Positions 26,254 to 35,564 of a stretch of 64,000 nucleotides of DNA are shown here, in pieces. The stretch is taken from contig CALUIN010000002.1 in NCBI GenBank assembly GCA_944320745.1, positions 83,192-147,191 on the forward strand, written 5' to 3'. Source of the stretch: an uncultured Alloprevotella sp. GTDB taxonomy: Bacteria > Bacteroidota > Bacteroidia > Bacteroidales > Bacteroidaceae. Below the pieces are notes generated by a model, which saw only the letters and a program-made list of their open reading frames with translations, had not been told where the DNA came from and made no database searches. Every line of letters begins with the position of its first letter. Position 1 is the stretch's first letter. The position numbers were made by a program, and so were the translations under genes.

Positions 26254-27222
26254 ATGCTGACACCTTTTAAGTTTCAACCCTACCTGCGGACGGTGCTCTG
26301 GGGCGGCAGTCGGATAGCCGCCTATAAGGGCTGGCCGACGGCCGAAGAAGGGCTGGGCGAAAGCTGGGAAATCTCGGCGATGCCCGGTCGCGAGTCCGTC
26401 GTGAAGGAAGGGGCGGACCAGGGACTGACCCTTTCGCAGCTGGTGGAAAAGTATGGCGCGGACCTGCTGGGCCGCCGCGTGGAGGAAGTCTACGGGCGGC
26501 GCTTCCCGCTGCTCGTCAAGCTCATCGACGCCCACCGCGACCTGTCGCTCCAGGTACACCCGGACGACGGGCTGGCGCGTAGTCTCCATAGCGGGACGGG
26601 CAAGACGGAGATGTGGTACGTGGTGCGGGCGGACGCCGGGGCTATGATCTATGCCGGCTTTTCGCAGGCCATCACGCCCGAGGAGTACGACCGCCGCGTG
26701 GCGGACCATAGCATTATGCACGTGGTGGCCCGTCACGAAGCGCATGCCGGCGATGTGATCTACCTGCCCGCCGGGTGTATCCACACGCTCGGCGCGGGCA
26801 ATCTGGTGGTCGAGGTGCAGCAGGCTTCGGACATCACCTACCGCGTCTACGACTACGGCCGGCGCGACGCCGCCGGCCATCTGCGCGAACTGCACACCGA
26901 CCTGGCGCGAAGCGCACTGGACTTCAGCGCCGGGGACGGCAATTTCGTGACGTACGACCGGGCGGGAAAGGGGCGGACGCCGTTGGTGCATTGTCCCTAC
27001 TTCCGCACGGACCGCTTCAGCCTTTGCGGCGAGGCCTCGCTGCCGGCCGCGGCGGACGCATTCCAGGTGCTGGTATGCGTGGAGGGCGAGGCAGTCCTGC
27101 GGCCGTCGGGGGGAGCGTCGGCGGGCGTAAGCCTGCGGCGCGGAGAGTCCGTGCTCGTTCCCGCCGCGGCGTTGCCCCAGCGGATGTCCGGCAGTGCCAC
27201 GCTGCTTTGCGTGACGGTGTGA
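26254..27222 (+). CDS. manA: Mannose-6-phosphate isomerase, class I
   Basis: 322 residues, the short form of type I PMI. Interconverts mannose-6-phosphate and fructose-6-phosphate and so feeds GDP-mannose and GDP-fucose synthesis. Zinc ligands appear in SLQVHPDD (Gln, His), GKTEMWYV (Glu) and AGCIHTLGAGN (His). The C-terminal cupin is present (VEGEAVLRPSG, GESVLVPAA). It lies upstream of a polysaccharide flippase (154 bp), consistent with a role in envelope sugar supply. Confidence 0.93.
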   Translation: MLTPFKFQPYLRTVLWGGSRIAAYKGWPTAEEGLGESWEISAMPGRESVVKEGADQGLTLSQLVEKYGADLLGRRVEEVYGRRFPLLVKLIDAHRDLSLQVHPDDGLARSLHSGTGKTEMWYVVRADAGAMIYAGFSQAITPEEYDRRVADHSIMHVVARHEAHAGDVIYLPAGCIHTLGAGNLVVEVQQASDITYRVYDYGRRDAAGHLRELHTDLARSALDFSAGDGNFVTYDRAGKGRTPLVHCPYFRTDRFSLCGEASLPAAADAFQVLVCVEGEAVLRPSGGASAGVSLRRGESVLVPAAALPQRMSGSATLLCVTV

Positions 27223-27376
27223 GCGGCGGTAGCCGCGCCGCGGTGCCTGCTGCCCGCAGCGGAATGCGGCGACAACGCCCGGCCGTGGCGCGCAGGATGG
27301 GCGGCAGACCTTCCCGCACCGCTTCCCGGTACGGACTGAAAGTCCGCGACAATCATTCTCATACAAGCGTGAACAT

Positions 27377-28894
27377 ATGAATCAACTGAAGGCTGGCGCC
27401 GCTTTGAATTATCTGTCTATCGCCTTGAATATGGTGATAGGCCTTTCTTATACCCCTTACATGCTCCGGATGTTGGGCAAGTCGGAGTATGGACTTTACT
27501 CTCTGGCCGCATCCATCATTGCCTATCTGACCATACTGGACCTGGGATTCGGCAACGCGATCGTGCGCTACACGGCGAAATTCCGGGCCGAAGGCAAGCT
27601 GCGCGAGCAGCAGGAGATGTTCGGCATGTTCCTGGTACTCTACGCCGGCGTAGGACTGCTGGTCGTGGCGGGCGGCCTGTTGCTGACGCTGAATGTAGGG
27701 CAGATCTTCTCCGCCAACATGACGCCCGAGGAGGTGTCCCGCACGCGCATCATGCTTTGGCTGATGACGTTCAACTTGGCATTTACTTTCCCGATGAGCA
27801 TCTGGGGCAGCATCATGACGGCCTACGAGCGCTTCGTGTTTCAGCGCCTGGTCAGCATCACGCGCAGTGTGCTGAATCCGCTGGTGATGGTGGCGCTGCT
27901 GGCTGTGGGCTACAAGGCCGTGGCCATGGTAGTGGTGACGACCGTTTTCAATGTCCTCACGCTCGTAATCAATTACGTGTATTGCCGGCGGAAACTGCAT
28001 GTGAAAATCAGGCTGGGCCGTTTCAATCCCGCCTTTCTGAAGGAGGTGGCCGTCTACTCGTTCTGGATTTTTCTGAATGCGATCATGGACCGCATATATT
28101 GGAGCACGGGGCAGTTTGTCCTAGGCATATTCCGCGGAGCGGCAGCCGTGGCGGTCTATGCCGTAGCCATCCAGCTGCAACAGATATACATGATGTTCTC
28201 GACCGCAGTGAGCGGCGTGTTTCTGCCGCGGGTCACGGCGATGGTGGCAACGGGGAAAGACGACCGCGCCATTTCCGACCTCTTTATCCGTACAGGCCGC
28301 ATCCAGTATGCCATATTGGCGTTGATCCTTTCCGGCTTCGTCCTTTTCGGGCAACCTTTTATCCGGCTGTGGGCCGGGGCCGGGTACGAGGAGGCTTATG
28401 CCATCGCGCTGCTGTTCTTCGTTCCACTCACTGTCCCCCTGATCCAGAATCTCGGAATCGTTATTCTCCAGGCACGCAATCAGATGAAGTTCCGTTCCGT
28501 CCTGTACGTATTGATCGCGATAGCCAGCCTGGGGCTGTCAATCCCTATGACGAAGCTCTATGGCGGCATCGGCTGCGCCGTGGCGACGGCCCTGGCGTTG
28601 ACGCTGGGACAAATCATCATCATGAACATATACTATCAGCGCAGGCAGCGGCTGGACATGTTCCGTTTCTGGTGCGAAATAGGCAAGATGTCTGTCATAC
28701 CGCTGCTGCTGACGTTTGGCGGGAAGGCGCTGTTTATGGAAACCGGCTGGGACCTGACTGCTCCGGGCAATTTCTTACTGGCCGTCGCCGCGTTCATAGT
28801 AATCTACATCCCGCTGTTCTGGCATTTTTCGCTGAACAGTAGCGAGCGCCAGTTGCTCTGGAGCCCGATGATGAACATATTACGCAGAAAATGA
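27377..28894 (+). CDS. Polysaccharide flippase (Wzx/MATE-like)
   Basis: 505 residues with 12-14 membrane segments. The N-terminal pattern GAALNYLSIALNMVIGLSYTPYMLRMLGKSEYGLYSLA and the DLGFGNAIVRYTAKF motif are typical of oligosaccharide flippases of the MOP superfamily. It should translocate undecaprenyl-linked glycan units for capsule or O-antigen. It overlaps the next gene by 4 bp (ATGA). No glycosyltransferases are adjacent, so this is either a small detached part of a polysaccharide locus or an auxiliary flippase. Confidence 0.9.
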   Translation: MNQLKAGAALNYLSIALNMVIGLSYTPYMLRMLGKSEYGLYSLAASIIAYLTILDLGFGNAIVRYTAKFRAEGKLREQQEMFGMFLVLYAGVGLLVVAGGLLLTLNVGQIFSANMTPEEVSRTRIMLWLMTFNLAFTFPMSIWGSIMTAYERFVFQRLVSITRSVLNPLVMVALLAVGYKAVAMVVVTTVFNVLTLVINYVYCRRKLHVKIRLGRFNPAFLKEVAVYSFWIFLNAIMDRIYWSTGQFVLGIFRGAAAVAVYAVAIQLQQIYMMFSTAVSGVFLPRVTAMVATGKDDRAISDLFIRTGRIQYAILALILSGFVLFGQPFIRLWAGAGYEEAYAIALLFFVPLTVPLIQNLGIVILQARNQMKFRSVLYVLIAIASLGLSIPMTKLYGGIGCAVATALALTLGQIIIMNIYYQRRQRLDMFRFWCEIGKMSVIPLLLTFGGKALFMETGWDLTAPGNFLLAVAAFIVIYIPLFWHFSLNSSERQLLWSPMMNILRRK

Positions 28895-30150
28895 TAGAGA
28901 TTAAGGAAAAGAAGGACTGCTGCGGCTGCTGGGCCTGTGTCCAGCGTTGCCCCAAGCACTGCATAACGATGAAGGAGGACAGCGAGGGATTCCTGTACCC
29001 CGAAGTAGACCAGTCGTCCTGCATAGACTGCGGCCTGTGCGAGAAAGTCTGTCCTGTGATAAACCGGGAAGAGGCGCGGCGGCCGCTGGAATCGCTCGCG
29101 GCGATAAATCCTGACGAGAAAGTGCGGATGGCCAGTTCCTCGGGCGGCGTCTTCACGTTGCTGGCCACGCAGGTCCTGGCCGAGGGCGGCGTGGTCTTCG
29201 GCGCGCGCTTCAACGACCGCTGGGAGGTGGTTCACGACGTGGCGGAGGACGCTGAAAGCCTGGCGGCGCTCCGCGAGTCAAAGTACGTGCAGAGTCGGAT
29301 AGGAGACTCCTTTGCACGGGCCGAGCGCTACCTGAAATCCGGACGTAAGGTCCTGTTTACGGGGACACCTTGTCAGATCGCTGGACTGCGGCGTTTCCTT
29401 CGCAAGGAGTATGACGGCTTGCTGGCCGTCGATTTCATTTGCCACGGCGTGCCTTCGCCGGGCGTGTTCCGGCAATACCTGAAAGAGGTGACCGCGCGTC
29501 AGCGCGGCGGAAAAAATACAGTTTCCTCTCACCCTTTATCTTCCATCGCTGAATCTGATGCCCCAATCGCGGGCATCAGGTTCAGGGATAAGGTGAAAGG
29601 ATGGAAAAAATACAGTTTTTCTCTCACCCTTTCCGCGACCGGAGGGAGCGGAACGAAAAATTCAGTTTTTCTCTCCGAAGTATTTACTAAGAATCTTTAT
29701 CTCAAAGGATTTCTTGCGGACCTGTATCTGCGACCCTCGTGCTATAGTTGTCCGGCAAAGTCCCTGAGTAGCGGAAGCGACGTGACCATAGCCGACTTCT
29801 GGGGAGTCAGTTCCGTGCTGCCGGACTGGGACGACGACCGCGGGACGAGCGTAGTCCTGGTGAATACGGAGAAAGGCCGGGCGGCTGTGGCGACTTGCGG
29901 AGCCCGCACGTGTCCGGCGGATTTCGATACGATCAGCCGTTTGAATCCGGCCGTAAATAAGTCCGTGCCTTGCCCGGCCAAGCGCAGCAAGTTCTTTATC
30001 CAGGACGGGCGGACATTCCAGCAGAAGATCAAGGTGCTTTGCCGGCCGACGTTGAAGGCGAGAGTGTGTTCCGCCGCAGCTTCAGTGGTCCGCACGGTGC
30101 TGGGCCGGAATGGCTTGCGGCATGTAAAGTCACTGATGGGCAGAAAATAG
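28891..30150 (+). CDS. Ferredoxin plus F420 hydrogenase/dehydrogenase beta-like protein of polysaccharide loci
   Basis: 419 residues. Two 4Fe-4S motifs at the N-terminus (CCGCWACVQRCP and CIDCGLCEKVCP), then the FrhB-like N and C domains (SSGGVFTLLATQVL, FTGTPCQIAGLR, FICHGVPSPGVF, DVTIADFWGV) with further Cys (RPSCYSCPAK). This family is common in Bacteroidetes capsule loci, where it is thought to act as a pyruvyltransferase-associated or redox modifying enzyme; the reaction is not established. Around 29509-29675 the gene contains three AT-rich imperfect direct repeats and a 14-bp inverted repeat, described in the findings. Confidence 0.85.
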   Translation: MIEIKEKKDCCGCWACVQRCPKHCITMKEDSEGFLYPEVDQSSCIDCGLCEKVCPVINREEARRPLESLAAINPDEKVRMASSSGGVFTLLATQVLAEGGVVFGARFNDRWEVVHDVAEDAESLAALRESKYVQSRIGDSFARAERYLKSGRKVLFTGTPCQIAGLRRFLRKEYDGLLAVDFICHGVPSPGVFRQYLKEVTARQRGGKNTVSSHPLSSIAESDAPIAGIRFRDKVKGWKKYSFSLTLSATGGSGTKNSVFLSEVFTKNLYLKGFLADLYLRPSCYSCPAKSLSSGSDVTIADFWGVSSVLPDWDDDRGTSVVLVNTEKGRAAVATCGARTCPADFDTISRLNPAVNKSVPCPAKRSKFFIQDGRTFQQKIKVLCRPTLKARVCSAAASVVRTVLGRNGLRHVKSLMGRK

Positions 30151-30233
30151 GCGGCCAGGACCGGGGAGCTGGCGGGCCGTGCATCGGAATAATCCCGGCT
30201 ACCCCGTGTCGTAACAGACTGACGCTGAACGAT

Positions 30234-30280
30234 GCGCCTCGCGCTGTCTCTTTTACGAGAACGGCGCGAGGCGCGTTTTT
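30234..30280 (+). terminator. Terminator of the flippase/Fe-S operon
   Basis: 11-bp perfect arms (GCGCCTCGCGC and GCGCGAGGCGC), 19-nt loop with an inner TCTC/GAGA helix, then GTTTTT. It lies in the 159-bp gap before the convergent MFS gene. Confidence 0.8.
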
Positions 30281-30309
30281 GTCTGTCTGCCGGGCCCGGG
30301 CTGCGGCCT

Positions 30310-31536
30310 TCAGCGCAAGGCGCGGCAGAGAGCGGGATAAGCCAGGGCGTAGAGCGTGATAGCCACGTAGCAAACCAGCGGTATGGAAAACGCTGCGGAC
30401 ATGCTGCCCGTCGTGTCGGCGATAAATCCCATGGAGAGCGGGGCAAGCGCGCCGCCCACGATGCTCATCACAAGGAGAGAGGAAGCCATTTTCGTGTGGA
30501 TACCCAGGTTCCGGATGGAAAGGGCGAAAATTGTAGGGAACATGATGCTTTCGCACAGCAGGCAGAGGAATAGCATGATGAGTCCGGCGAATCCGTTGAG
30601 CGTCAGTACGAATATCATGGTCAGTGAGGCCATAAGTCCGCAGACGGCCAGCAGTGAGGCCGGCCTGACGCTCCGCATGAGCAGGCTGCCGCCCATACGT
30701 CCGGCCATGAACAGTCCCATACCGAGGAAGGCCAGCCACAGTCCGGCTTCCGCCTTGCCCAGTCCGGCGTTTTCCACGGCGAAGTTGATGAAAAAGCTGT
30801 TCACGCCCGTCTGCGCCGCGACGTAGAGGAATAAGGCTACAAGTCCCAGCACGAAGTGCGGATAGGCAAACAGCCGCCGGCCCGTCTTGCCGTCTGCGGA
30901 GTCTGCTTCGCGGCCGGCCTCCTGCACTTCGGGCAGTTTTACTCGGGCAAAGACTACGGCTACCAGCAGCACGACAATGCCGATGGCCGCGTAGGGGACG
31001 GCGATGGCTTCCTGGTCGCTGTCCTCGCCGTAGAGGCAGAGCGTCCCCACGAGCGGGCCCAGAATCCATCCCAAGCCGTTGAACGACTGCGAGATGTTAA
31101 TGCGCCGCTCTGCACCCGACGGGTCGCCCAGTACGGTTACGTAGGGATTGGCCGCTGTCTCTAGGCACGTCAGACCGCAACCTATCACAAACAGCGAGCC
31201 CAGGAAGAAGGGGAAAGAGTTCAGCTGGCTGCCGGGAATGAAGCTCAGGGCCCCGACGCCGTAAAGCAGCAGGCCGGTGATGACTCCGGCGCGGTAGCCG
31301 AGCCGCCTTATCAGGACGCCGGCCGGCAAGGCCATGAGGAAATAGCCGCCGTAGACCACGGCTTGAACCAGAGCCGACCGTGTCTTCGACATGACGAACA
31401 CGTCCTGGAAATGCTTGTTGAGCACGTCGAGGATGCTGTGTGCGAATCCCCATAAGAAGAAGAGCGTCGTGACCAATAAGAACGGAAACCAGTAATTCTT
31501 TCCGTCCTTTGTCTCAAATAATCCTGTTCTTTTCAT
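30310..31536 (-). CDS. Sugar MFS transporter (FucP-like)
   Basis: 408 residues, 12 membrane segments. Family marks: WGFAHSILDVLNKHFQ in TM1, GYFLMALPAGVLIRRLGYRAG after TM2, and CLETAANPYVTVLG, which are those of the fucose/glucose-galactose proton symporters. The start at 31536 (MKRTGLF) follows the amidase gene by 21 bp. The substrate could be L-fucose, since fkp is present 5 kb away, but FucP-like proteins in Bacteroidetes also carry glucose, galactose or GlcNAc. Its place behind agmatine genes is unexpected. Confidence 0.88.
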   Translation of the reverse strand: MKRTGLFETKDGKNYWFPFLLVTTLFFLWGFAHSILDVLNKHFQDVFVMSKTRSALVQAVVYGGYFLMALPAGVLIRRLGYRAGVITGLLLYGVGALSFIPGSQLNSFPFFLGSLFVIGCGLTCLETAANPYVTVLGDPSGAERRINISQSFNGLGWILGPLVGTLCLYGEDSDQEAIAVPYAAIGIVVLLVAVVFARVKLPEVQEAGREADSADGKTGRRLFAYPHFVLGLVALFLYVAAQTGVNSFFINFAVENAGLGKAEAGLWLAFLGMGLFMAGRMGGSLLMRSVRPASLLAVCGLMASLTMIFVLTLNGFAGLIMLFLCLLCESIMFPTIFALSIRNLGIHTKMASSLLVMSIVGGALAPLSMGFIADTTGSMSAAFSIPLVCYVAITLYALAYPALCRALR

Positions 31537-31557
31537 GTTTTCTTTTCTCTGCAAGGC

Positions 31558-32448
31558 TCAGTCCCGGAATCTGCGGGCCAGTTCGTCGAAGTATTCTATT
31601 CGTCTGTCGCGCAGGAAAGGCCACCAGCGGCGCACGTTCTCGCTGCGTTGCAGGTCCACCTGGACTATAGCGTTCGTTTCCTCCGTGCCGGCGCAGAAGA
31701 GCAGTTCCCCTTGCGGCCCGGCCACGAAACTGTTGCCCCAGAAGTCTATGCCGCGCGTCTGTCCCGACGGGTCGTCCTCGTGTCCGGTGCGGTTGACGGC
31801 TATCACCGGCAGCCCGTTTGCCACGGCGTGCCCTCTTTGCACGGTGACCCACGCGTCGCGCTGCCGCGCCTGTTCCTCTGCCGTGTCGCTGCTCTCGTAG
31901 CCGATAGCGGTCGGGTAAATCAGGAGCTGCGCGCCGGCCAGTGCCATGAGCCGCGCGCCCTCCGGATACCATTGGTCCCAGCACACTTGGACGCCCAGGG
32001 TCCCCACACTCGTCTGAATGGGTTGGAAACCCAGGTCGCCCGGCGTGAAGTAGAATTTCTCGTAATAGGCCGGGTCGTCGGGGATGTGCATCTTGCGGTA
32101 TTTGCCGGCTATGCTGCCGTCTTTCTCCAGTACCACGGCCGTGTTGTGATAAAGGCCAGGCGCACGGCGCTCAAAGAGAGAGCACACCAGCACGATGCCG
32201 TGTTTGCGGGCAATGCGGCCGAAGTATTCGGTCGACGGACCCGGAACCGGTTCCGCCAGGTCAAAGCAGTCAGTGTTCTCCGTCTGGCAGAAGTACAGCG
32301 AGTTGTGCAATTCCTGGAGTACCACGAGCTGCGCGCCGCGACCGGCCACGTCAGCAATGTTTGCCGCGAGCTTTTCGCGGTTGGCCGCCGTGTCGGCCGA
32401 GCAAGTCTGCTGGACGATACCGACGGTAAGTGTAGAACCTTGGGGCAT
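31558..32448 (-). CDS. aguB: N-carbamoylputrescine amidase
   Basis: 296 residues, nitrilase superfamily. Hydrolyses N-carbamoylputrescine to putrescine, CO2 and ammonia. The catalytic triad is Glu46 (LQELHNSLYF), Lys119 (YRKMHIPDD) and Cys156 (GVQVCWDQWYPE); QTENTDCFDLAEPVPGP is typical for AguB rather than other nitrilases. Start 32448 (MPQGSTLTVGIVQQT) was chosen over 32511, which overlaps the aguA tail region without homology. It acts with the agmatine deiminase encoded directly upstream. Confidence 0.95.
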   Translation of the reverse strand: MPQGSTLTVGIVQQTCSADTAANREKLAANIADVAGRGAQLVVLQELHNSLYFCQTENTDCFDLAEPVPGPSTEYFGRIARKHGIVLVCSLFERRAPGLYHNTAVVLEKDGSIAGKYRKMHIPDDPAYYEKFYFTPGDLGFQPIQTSVGTLGVQVCWDQWYPEGARLMALAGAQLLIYPTAIGYESSDTAEEQARQRDAWVTVQRGHAVANGLPVIAVNRTGHEDDPSGQTRGIDFWGNSFVAGPQGELLFCAGTEETNAIVQVDLQRSENVRRWWPFLRDRRIEYFDELARRFRD

Positions 32449-32525
32449 GTTTTGTGAAGTTTTCGGGGTGAATAATGTGCCGCCCCGGTGTCCGGCGGGA
32501 GGACGCGACACCGGGGCGGCAGGAT

Positions 32526-33653
32526 TTACAGGACGCCACGCGGGAACTGCATCGTGGCGCAGTGGAGCGAGCCGTGCTGGCGGATGAGCGCGCGGCAGTC
32601 CACTCCTGTGGCACCCAGGCGGGGAAACGCCTCAAGCAGGGCCTTGCGCGCCGCCTCGTCCTTGTCCGGCTGTCCGTAAGTGGGGTAAAGAACGGTGTCG
32701 TTCAGCACCAGATAGTTGGCATACGTCGCGGGCAGCCTTTCCCCGTTCTGGTCGTAGACGGGATCGGGCAGCGGCAGTGCGACGAGGCGGTACGCTTCGC
32801 CGTCCGCCGTGCGGAAGGCGCGGAGTTCCTCCTCCATCAGCCGCAGGGGCTCGTAGTGTTCGTCCGCCGGGTCATCGCAGCGTGTGTAGGCAATAGTCTG
32901 CTCCGGGCACAGGCGGGCCAGGGTGTCGACGTGGGCGTCCGTGTCGTCGCCGGCCAGTTCGCCGTGTTCCAGCCACAGGACGTGGTCTACGCCCAGCCGT
33001 TCGCGCAGCAGCAGCTCCACCTGTCCGCGGGTGCGCTCCGTTCCCCGGTTGGGATTCAGCAGGCAGCGCGACGTCGTGAGCAGCGTTCCGCATCCGTCCG
33101 TCTCGATGCTGCCGCCCTCCAGTTCGAAGTCCGTGCAGTCCACGTATCCGCCCTTCAGCCATCCGTCGTCGCAAAGTCTGCGGGTGATGGCGTTGTCGAG
33201 AGCGGCCTCAAACTTTCCGCCCCAGCCGTTGAAGCGGAAGTCGAGCAGTTCGGGGCCGTTTGTGCCTAATACGGTCAGCGCCCCGTGGTCGCGGGCCCAG
33301 GTGTCGTTGGTCGGGCATTCCGCCAGGAGGACGTTCTGCATGGCTCGCTGCGGCAGTTGCTGTTCCAGCAGCGCCCGCACGGCATCCGGTTCGGGCGTCA
33401 CCACGAGCAGCTTCTCGCGCATGGCGATTTCAAACGCCAGGTGAAGGTAGCAGTCCGTCACTTCGGGCAGGCAGTCCGCCCAGTCCGTTCCGGCGTGCGG
33501 CCACGTCAGCTGTACGCCGCTTTGCGGGAACCACTCGGCCGCCAGCGTGCGGCGGGGGCGGCGCACCGTAGTCTCGAGGGCATCGCCTTTGAGGAACATG
33601 TCCAGGTTCAAGTCCGCCTGGGGCGGTTTAGGGGGCAAGGTGAAAAGTCCCAT
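32526..33653 (-). CDS. aguA: Agmatine deiminase
   Basis: 375 residues, peptidylarginine deiminase fold. Converts agmatine to N-carbamoylputrescine. Visible motifs: TNDTWARDHGALTV, ELEGGSIETDG, GDDTDAHVDTLARL (catalytic Asp/His) and the C-terminal QHGSLHCATMQFP with catalytic Cys365. Together with aguB it gives the two-step agmatine route to putrescine. It starts 11 bp after the 5'-nucleotidase-like gene and probably shares its transcript. Confidence 0.95.
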   Translation of the reverse strand: MGLFTLPPKPPQADLNLDMFLKGDALETTVRRPRRTLAAEWFPQSGVQLTWPHAGTDWADCLPEVTDCYLHLAFEIAMREKLLVVTPEPDAVRALLEQQLPQRAMQNVLLAECPTNDTWARDHGALTVLGTNGPELLDFRFNGWGGKFEAALDNAITRRLCDDGWLKGGYVDCTDFELEGGSIETDGCGTLLTTSRCLLNPNRGTERTRGQVELLLRERLGVDHVLWLEHGELAGDDTDAHVDTLARLCPEQTIAYTRCDDPADEHYEPLRLMEEELRAFRTADGEAYRLVALPLPDPVYDQNGERLPATYANYLVLNDTVLYPTYGQPDKDEAARKALLEAFPRLGATGVDCRALIRQHGSLHCATMQFPRGVL

Positions 33654-33664
33654 GGCATTGTCGT

Positions 33665-35314
33665 TTAGGGTTGTGCGCCGGCTCTTAGTCTGTCCAGAGG
33701 CAGCGTCTTGAAGGTTTGCAGATACTGGATGAAGGCGTCGGTCGTGGCGGGCAGTCCCTCGACGTGCGTCTCTTGCGCGGCGGGGAAGAGCGCGGGCGGA
33801 TAGCCGTCGCCCCCCGTGGTGATAAATTCGTCCGTTACGAGCAGGCAGGGCGTGTCGTCGTGCAGGGGTACGCTTTGTCCCGACGGACCCGTGTAGGCCA
33901 GCGACGCCACGTGGCCCGCCGCATCGCGTTCGGCGGCGAGCCAGCCCGTTTGCAGCCAGCCGTAGCGCCGGTTGTGCAGGCCGAACTCCACCAGGTCGCG
34001 GAGCTGTCGCCCTGTCAGCCGGTACACGCGAAGGGCGTTGGCGAAGGGCAGAGCTTCTCCTACGTCGAGCACCGTGACGTCGCCTTTGCTGAAGCCGGCG
34101 CGGATGCTGCCGAAGTGGCTTGTGCCGATGATTACGGCGTCCGGCCCGAGCCCCGCTGCCTTGCGGTAGGCCTCGGCGTATGCCTCACATACGAGGGAAC
34201 CCATCGCTGTTTGCCGCCACTTGTCGTCACGATCGTGCACGAGTGTGCGCGGCGACGAGGTGAGCCGCTGGCCGAGCGGTGTGCCGCCCGGCGTCGTCGT
34301 GTGGCGGAGCAGCGAGTCCGTCAGGGCCTGCATCCGTCGCGCTCCCGGTCCCAGCGTGGTGAGCGGCCGTACCGGGCAAAGCTGCGGCTCTACGTCCTTC
34401 ACCCGGAGCGTGCGTCCGTCCAGCCGGAACTTCAGGATGCCGACATAGTTGCCGTGCCACTGCCCTTGTACGGCCGGGATGCGCGCCGCGCCGATGCGGC
34501 CGCAGACGGGCTGGTGCGTGTGTCCTGTGAGGGCGCCGTGCCAGGTCGTGTCGCGCAGTTGGCTTAGCCGGGCTCCTTCGGGGTCGTCCCAGGAGGGAGC
34601 ACCGTTTTCCGTGCGTGTGCCGACGTGCAGCAGCAGCAGACGGATTTGCGCCGCGCGCGCTGCCTGAAACTCCGGCAGGGCCTTCACGCTGTCCAGCACG
34701 CGGTCGTATCGTCCGTCGAACGAGAGGCCTTTCAGCTTCGACCGGCTGGCTTGGAGCGGCGTGGTCGAGGTGAGCAGGCCCACAAAGGACACGTTCACCT
34801 CCCGTCCGTCGCTCAGTCTGACGGACGGGGTGGCAACGGGCCTGGCGAAGGACGGGACGCGGCCGGACGAGTCGCGCACGTTGGCGCAGACGTAGTCCAA
34901 GTCCCACCCGGCGGGGCGCAGCGGCGTGCCGGCCCACTTGGCGGCGAGGGCTTCCTGGCCGTCGTCGAACTCGTGGTTGCCTATGGCCGAGAGGCGGATG
35001 CCCAGGCCGTCGAAAAGCACGGGCAGCAGGACGCCGTGGGTGGACTGGTAGAAATAGCTGCCGCCGAAGTTGTCGCCGGCCGACACTGTGATGTGGTTCG
35101 GGTAGACGCGGCGCAGGGAGTCGAGCGTCTGCCACAGCGCGGGTGCGCCGGGTATGCTTTTTCGCCCGTCCGCTACGAATGCGCCGTGGAAGTCGTTGAC
35201 GGAAAAGACGGCCACCGTCACGTCCTCCGGGTCCGCGGGGGCGGGCACTGTGCGGCAGCCGGCGGCTGCGAGGCACAGACTGAGGCTGAACGCAGTAAGT
35301 TGCAGGATTTTCAT
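33665..35314 (-). CDS. 5'-nucleotidase/metallophosphoesterase lipoprotein
   Basis: 549 residues from MKILQLTAFSLSLCLAAAGC, a lipoprotein signal (AAGC). Metallophosphoesterase motifs are in order: VNDFHGAF, SAGDNFGGSYF, IGNHEFDDG, LLLHVGT (His) and LTGHTHQPV. The C-terminal 5'-nucleotidase domain follows (about 340-530; TSHFGSIRAGF, GEALPFANALRVYRLTGRQL, FITTGGDGY). It probably dephosphorylates nucleotides or sugar phosphates in the periplasm. ATG 35326 (MIQS before this) is possible. The much longer frame to 35899 starts beyond the promoter element and has no homology there. Confidence 0.92.
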   Translation of the reverse strand: MKILQLTAFSLSLCLAAAGCRTVPAPADPEDVTVAVFSVNDFHGAFVADGRKSIPGAPALWQTLDSLRRVYPNHITVSAGDNFGGSYFYQSTHGVLLPVLFDGLGIRLSAIGNHEFDDGQEALAAKWAGTPLRPAGWDLDYVCANVRDSSGRVPSFARPVATPSVRLSDGREVNVSFVGLLTSTTPLQASRSKLKGLSFDGRYDRVLDSVKALPEFQAARAAQIRLLLLHVGTRTENGAPSWDDPEGARLSQLRDTTWHGALTGHTHQPVCGRIGAARIPAVQGQWHGNYVGILKFRLDGRTLRVKDVEPQLCPVRPLTTLGPGARRMQALTDSLLRHTTTPGGTPLGQRLTSSPRTLVHDRDDKWRQTAMGSLVCEAYAEAYRKAAGLGPDAVIIGTSHFGSIRAGFSKGDVTVLDVGEALPFANALRVYRLTGRQLRDLVEFGLHNRRYGWLQTGWLAAERDAAGHVASLAYTGPSGQSVPLHDDTPCLLVTDEFITTGGDGYPPALFPAAQETHVEGLPATTDAFIQYLQTFKTLPLDRLRAGAQP

Positions 35315-35350
35315 GGATTGAATCATTTCCCCCAGATGCGGGGAGCGCCG

Positions 35351-35358
35351 CAAAGTTA
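35351..35358 (-). promoter_or_regulatory. -7 promoter element for the 5'-nucleotidase/agu operon
   Basis: TAACTTTG on the minus strand, 25-37 bp before the start codon. Probably drives nucleotidase, aguA, aguB and the MFS gene, whose spacings are 11, 77 and 21 bp. Confidence 0.55.
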
Positions 35359-35564
35359 CTATTTTTTGCCCAACCCTGCAACCGCTTCCGGCGCGCGGGC
35401 GGCCCTTGAGGCGGCAACAGGGCGGGGCTGATGATTTTTTCCTCCCCGTGCGTGCAATATCCGGCCGGGTCCGGAGTTTATCCATATAGGCAGGGCGGGT
35501 GCCGCGGCCGCAGGTGCGCGGTGCGTTGGGCCCGTCTCGCCGAACCCTTAAAAACCAAAAAAAT

